64,000 nt of DNA from Phalacrocorax aristotelis (lineage: Eukaryota; Chordata; Aves; Suliformes; Phalacrocoracidae). The first letter of the stretch is position 1; the number at the start of each line of letters is the position of its first letter. The notes beneath the pieces were generated by a model that saw nothing but the letters and a program-made list of their open reading frames with translations, made no database searches and had not been told where the DNA came from. The translations under genes were made by a program, and so were the position numbers. Location of the stretch: assembly GCF_949628215.1 (NCBI RefSeq), contig NC_134279.1:55106266-55170265 (forward strand). Direction: 5' to 3'. Shown here in pieces: positions 59,901 through 64,000 of this stretch.

Positions 59901-62900
59901 GGTGTGTTTGTTTACATAATGTCTCCCATTTAGCTTTAGTTTTGGGAAGTTAATTACTGTACTTTTAGAAACTTACATCATTGACTTTGTCCTCTATAAG
60001 TTAGTAGGGAAATTCTCCTGTTTTCACCGTGTAATTTTATAACAATATTATTAAAAAAATAAATCTTAAATTTTCTGCTGCATTTCTCTTACCAAATTGT
60101 TATAGTCATTCTAAGCTGTCAAGACATCAATATGTGGAAAGTACCAAGGTCACAAAACTGCATTTCTGTTGTTTAAATTGCTTTTCAGCAGCAGGCTGAT
60201 ATTCTAAGATTGTGATTTCACTCCAGAATTGACAGAGAGAGCTACACAGGGAACAAGAATGTAAAGGTTTAGTGATGGAGACAGGATACTGGCAAAATCT
60301 CTCTTAAACACATTTGCTTTTATTTCTGTTCCATTTTATACCTCTCTTGCTCTTTGAACAAGAGACACTATGTTGAAAGCCACACTTCTAATCAAATATT
60401 TTTCTTACTAACACTGCATGTGAATCTTAAAGTTTGAAAGGGGGAAAAACTTTTTAGTACTTTCACACCAAGATGTTTACAGACCTAGAGTATGGGACAG
60501 GGAGAGAAGCAGAGGGAGAGCTGGGCTTGTTTAGTATAGCAGAGAGGAGGCTGAGGGATGATATGATTACAGCCTCTGTCTACTTGGGGTTGTGAAGGTA
60601 GCTAAAGCCAAAGTCATCTCTGTGGTGACAGGTGGTGTAATAAGAGGCAGTGGCACAAACTGGGGCTTGGGAGGTGCGACTGGGTATGAGGAAGGTACTA
60701 TGACACTTGGAGCAGGTTGCCATCCTTCAGGATTTTCCACCTTTGCTAGGCAGAACTGTGACTGAACTGAGCTAAGTTGGTAATAGTTCTACTTTGGGCA
60801 TGAGGTTGTGGTACATGGTCTCCAATAGTGTGTTTAAATCAGCATTTCTATGATTAGACGAGTGCTTTGGCCAAGGCTTATGGAGCTCAAAACTTCTCAC
60901 AGCAGCAGGAAAAAAGATCATAGGTATGAATCTGTAACAGTAAAAACAGTGCCTGTGTTAATCTAACAATACGTATAATCTATCTTTGGAAACCCATTTC
61001 TAAAATGGAAAAATAGCAAGCTTGTATTTCTTTGGGTATTACGGATATTCATCAACGGAAACAAAAAGAAACCTAATATAAAGCAATTGGCACCTATATC
61101 TGCTCTTTAGGTCTGGAGCTGTTGTGGATGCTTTTGTATATTTCACCTGGTGTGTATTCAAAAGTGGGCCAAGGACAGCCTTTTTCTTGTGTCTTCTCCT
61201 TTGACGGATGATGATTTCGGGAAGAAAGATTATCCCTGGCCATGGTGAGCTCTTCATGGTACATTTGCAAAGATACTTCGTGAAGCATGTGTTAACTGGA
61301 GTTACTTTGGGAAGGAATGGTACTTGTAAATCTTGTAAATGACATACACACATAAAAAAAATTCAGAAGTCTGACTTTTCTGTTGTTTTTCTGAATTATT
61401 TTTGAATTTGTATTAGCATGATTTAGGAGTATTTCACAGTGATATTAACCTGCTGCATCAAATTTGTTTTAACCTCTGAGAAGGTAACTTATCTATCATG
61501 TGTCTCAGCTTCTAATATTTATTTCTGAATGGCTTTACATATTTGTCACTTCTAAAATAGACACCATGAAATAAATTAGTTTTAAAAAGCCAGTTCTAAG
61601 ATAGCAAGATTAAGGGATTTTTTGGTGTGTGTGTCTGTAGAACTCAAGCACTAAAGCCTTGCAGTTTTACGTGAGATTGTATTAAGAAGAAAATAATATT
61701 GTGGCTGCAGGAGTAATGAAGTTTGCTTTTTCAGTAGGTTTGTGTCTGAAAGTTCAGTCAAGGTTTCTCTCTGCATGTTTGTTCTATACTTTATTTGCCC
61801 ACCTACTTTTATGGGGAAACTTGTAGTAATATCTTTGAGACACAATCCTCTGTCAAATTTGGTGGAAGATTCAAGAGCTCTGTTAACGTGGGATCTCAGA
61901 GAACAGGTTTGATTCAGAAATAAGGTACAAAATTGTTGGCTCGCAGTGTCTCAAGTTGATAATGCTTATTCTTCTACAAACTAGTTTTGTGTTAAGGCAT
62001 AATGTTTGTAATGAAAAAATTTCGAGGTGAATGGTATTTTATTTAACATTTGAGCACATGATAAGACTGTGAAGTCACTATGAAGAAATGGTTTATGGCC
62101 TGTAATGTATTATATAGGGGCAAATTGACATTTTATTTGATAAAAATGAGTACATAGGTCTTACAAAGTCTCTATTCTTCTTTGAGGAGAGGAGCTCCTC
62201 GTCTGTTGTCTTTTCCCAGTGTAGCCAGAAATGGGAGCTGCATTGTGCCTCCTTCCTTGTGTGGCCTCCCTTGTCCATGGCATGCACCTGAAAGCTTTTG
62301 GTCCTGTGGCACTAGCAAGTTCCAGACCTTTGGTGCCTACCTACCTTTAGGAATAATATATTAATATCTGACATCATCAGGGATAACAAAAGTGTGCATC
62401 TTATAATATCTAAGATGCTGAACTGAAACAATTTAAAATCTTTCAGATAGAATTTTAGTTATTATGCATAGTTGTAATAGCATCGCTGAATCTTGTTTTA
62501 CATAGCTTATAAATTACTGCTGGTAAAATCCTGGGTTTAATCTCTTTTTTGCTTGGCTCTAAGTGGGTTAATTCTTTGTTGCGTACATTCCTTTGGCATT
62601 ACTTGACAAAAATTGTTCTGTGTGCTTGCTACACTGAATTATTTGTATATATTTTTACAGAAAAAAGACAGCTGTGACAGGACAATCCCTTAGACATTCT
62701 AATGAATGCATTGTAAAATCTGACATATAGCAAGAACTTTATGGTATATTATAAATGTAATTATGTTGTTATTCGTTACAGTAGTTGTAAAAATGTTAAT
62801 TGGTAGCCTGGTAACAATCTTGGGAAACTGAAATGATAAAAACTGCTTTTTTAAAAAACAAAAAATTCTAAAAATTGCTTATCTTTTCACTTCCTTTTTC

Positions 62901-63622
62901 CCTTGTTGTAGTCCAAAATGCAGGTTTGAATACAAACGGTCTGAAACTCCCAGTAGGTATTACTGTTACTGTGGGAAAGTGGAGAATCCAGTGCTGGACC
63001 CATGGCTGGTACCTCACTCCTGTGGTCAGATATGTGAGAGGGAATTCAAACCTTCTTGTGGTCATAAATGTTTGCTGCTTTGTCATCCAGGTAAATGCAC
63101 TGTGTTTCTTGGTTGTATGACCTGTATTTATGTAGCTGCTACACAGTTTTACTTAAGTCTGCCGACTGTATTCAAAATTTTCGGAATAGACAGATGCAGT
63201 CAAGGCTGTATTCGCTGAATGACCACTAATGAATTAGTGTTCTTCTTCCTCTACTTAGGACCCTGTCCACCTTGCCCAAAGATGGTCACAACAACCTGTC
63301 ACTGTAAGAAAGCTAAGCCGGTGCCCCGAAGGTGCAGTGCCAAGGAATGGTCGTGTCGCCTGCCGTGTGGACGAATGTTGCTGTGTGGACAACACACCTG
63401 TGAGAATTCCTGTCACCCAGGTAGACCTGCCTTCTTAAACCTCAGAGGAGCAGTTGTTTAATTCTTAAGATACATAATTGTTTTGCAATTCCTACTCTCA
63501 ATGTCACGCAATTGCATACAGGAGATTGTCAGCCGTGTCCACGAGTCAGTAAACAGCGGTGCATCTGTGGAAGACAGACGGCGGAAAGACTTTGTGCAAG
63601 TCCTCAGTGGCAGTGTGATCAG
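56755..63622 (+). CDS. NFXL1: NFXL1 (NFX1-type zinc finger-containing protein 1), N-terminal 339 residues
   Basis: Cys-rich protein of the NFX1 family with a RING-like domain and many NFX1-type zinc fingers. The human protein has about 911 residues and a C-terminal membrane segment, so roughly the first third is here. Coding exons: 56755-56914, 58328-58498, 58858-58967, 61111-61244, 62912-63090, 63259-63420, 63522-63622, all in phase (1017 bases). Domains: Gly/Arg/Ala-rich N-terminus starting MEAPWRQ like human; conserved [17 protein letters not shown] and an [12 protein letters not shown] acidic patch; RING-like domain beginning [14 protein letters not shown] with [16 protein letters not shown]; then NFX1-type fingers such as [33 protein letters not shown] and [15 protein letters not shown]. 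The start ATG has G at -3 and +4. The gene continues beyond the right edge. Introns contain CR1 fragments at 57530-57605 and 60515-60855. Confidence 0.96.
57530..57605 (+). repeat. CR1 LINE 3' end
   Basis: Short CR1 tail: gggggttggacttagg, ggtcccttccaaccc and aaccattctatg, the classical avian CR1 3' terminus. It lies in NFXL1 intron 1. Confidence 0.88.
58328..58498 (+). CDS. NFXL1: NFXL1 exon 2
   Basis: A 171-base exon after ctcgtaatag, phase 1 in and out. It encodes [19 protein letters not shown], the acidic [12 protein letters not shown] patch and KILAKTF. Confidence 0.95.
58858..58967 (+). CDS. NFXL1: NFXL1 exon 3: start of the RING-like domain
   Basis: A 110-base exon after acattaaag, ending in phase 0 before gtaagt. 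It encodes [18 protein letters not shown] and the first Cys pair, CLIC. Confidence 0.94.
60515..60855 (+). repeat. Diverged CR1 LINE fragment in NFXL1 intron 3
   Basis: Old CR1 copy in plus orientation, recognisable by gaggctgagggatgat, ctctgtggtgacaggtg, ggagcaggttgccatcc and the end ttctatgatt. Highly diverged; boundaries are approximate. Confidence 0.7.
61111..61244 (+). CDS. NFXL1: NFXL1 exon 4: RING-like domain core
   Basis: A 134-base exon after tgctctttag, ending TG before gtgagc. It encodes [19 protein letters not shown] and [13 protein letters not shown]. Compared with human there is one extra residue (SSPLTDDD for SSVTDDD), and KKDC has become KKDY. Confidence 0.92.
61245..62911. 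other. NFXL1 intron 4; nothing recognised
   Basis: 1.7 kb of AT-rich intron without an exon, repeat or RNA gene that I can support. Confidence 0.6.
62912..63090 (+). CDS. NFXL1: NFXL1 exon 5
   Basis: A 179-base exon after ccttgttgtag, ending in phase 1 before gtaaat. It encodes [30 protein letters not shown] and the first NFX1-type finger, [12 protein letters not shown]. Confidence 0.96.
63259..63420 (+). CDS. NFXL1: NFXL1 exon 6
   Basis: A 162-base exon after tctacttag, phase 1 in and out. It encodes [17 protein letters not shown] and [21 protein letters not shown]-type Cys/His spacing. Confidence 0.95.
63522..63622 (+). CDS. NFXL1: NFXL1 exon 7 (last in window)
   Basis: A 101-base exon after attgcatacag, ending in phase 0 before gtatgt. 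It encodes [18 protein letters not shown] and WQCDQ. The following 378 bases to the window edge are intron. Confidence 0.95.
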
Positions 63623-64000
63623 GTATGTGGAAGTTGTCCTTTTTAGCTTATTTCTCATCTTTATAAAATTTGATTACTCAGTGTATTAAAGATTGGAAAA
63701 CCTCATTCAATAAGAAAATAATTTTATCTTTTAGGTTTTGAAAGTGCAATCAAAATATAAGCAGCATTATTTGAGAATGGATCTACTTGGTGACCCAGTT
63801 CATTTCTGACAGTAGTTAAAATGTTACTGTTCTAGAATTGTGCTAGGGTTAAGCTAGCCCTGAATTTGACCTTGTATATTCTGTTTTCCGGTACTTGAGG
63901 TTGAAATTTCAGGTGCTATCTTCAAAAAAGAAGCATGAAAACAGAGCTTAGTAGATAAGAGTTTCATGCTTATTTACTTCTAGTGACTGTAACAGAATGA

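Overview
The window is vertebrate nuclear DNA, and almost certainly avian. It has four multi-exon genes with GT-AG introns, several CR1 LINE fragments with the bird-type 3' end, an ERVL-type solo LTR, and a class II endogenous retrovirus. The repeats point to a bird outside the chicken/turkey group, but that is only an impression; no species is claimed. I saw no bacterial, CRISPR or plasmid-like feature.

Layout, left to right. (1) 1-16604, plus strand: TXK, a Tec-family tyrosine kinase. Fourteen coding exons are visible, from the palmitoylation-type cysteine string to the stop codon; the tiny first coding exon is not seen and probably lies upstream of base 1. (2) 16605-24344: the tail-to-tail interval between TXK and NIPAL1, with candidate poly(A) signals for both genes and an ERVL-type solo LTR at about 23.2-23.8 kb. 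(3) 24345-33210, minus strand: NIPAL1, a NIPA-family magnesium transporter. All six coding exons are found, and the first (46 coding bases) lies in a CpG island at about 33.2 kb. (4) 33.4-43.2 kb: about 10 kb with no coding exon that I can support; NIPAL1 and CNGA1 diverge across it. (5) 43259-47878, plus strand: CNGA1, the rod photoreceptor cGMP-gated channel alpha subunit, with seven coding exons giving 641 residues. (6) 48441-54493: a nearly full-length provirus in antisense orientation to CNGA1, starting 562 bp after the CNGA1 stop codon. It has two LTRs (323 and 316 bp), a 6-bp target-site duplication, a tRNA-Trp-like primer binding site, intact gag, an intact dUTPase-protease frame, a broken pol and an env with most of its middle deleted. 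(7) 56.3-57.4 kb: the NFXL1 CpG-island promoter. (8) 56755 to the right edge, plus strand: the first seven coding exons of NFXL1, a RING/NFX1-type zinc-finger protein; the rest lies beyond the window.

Gene order and relative strands (TXK, NIPAL1 reversed, CNGA1, NFXL1) match the block I know from human chromosome 4p12, read in the opposite direction. The four genes do not form a functional pathway; they are a conserved syntenic block with unrelated roles (lymphocyte signalling, Mg2+ transport, phototransduction, nuclear/ER zinc-finger protein). I found no wholly new biological system. The observations most worth a second look are the provirus and its mixed features, the CR1 fragment that supplies the 3' splice region of one TXK intron, the frame-neutral small exons of CNGA1, and the hidden first exon of NIPAL1.
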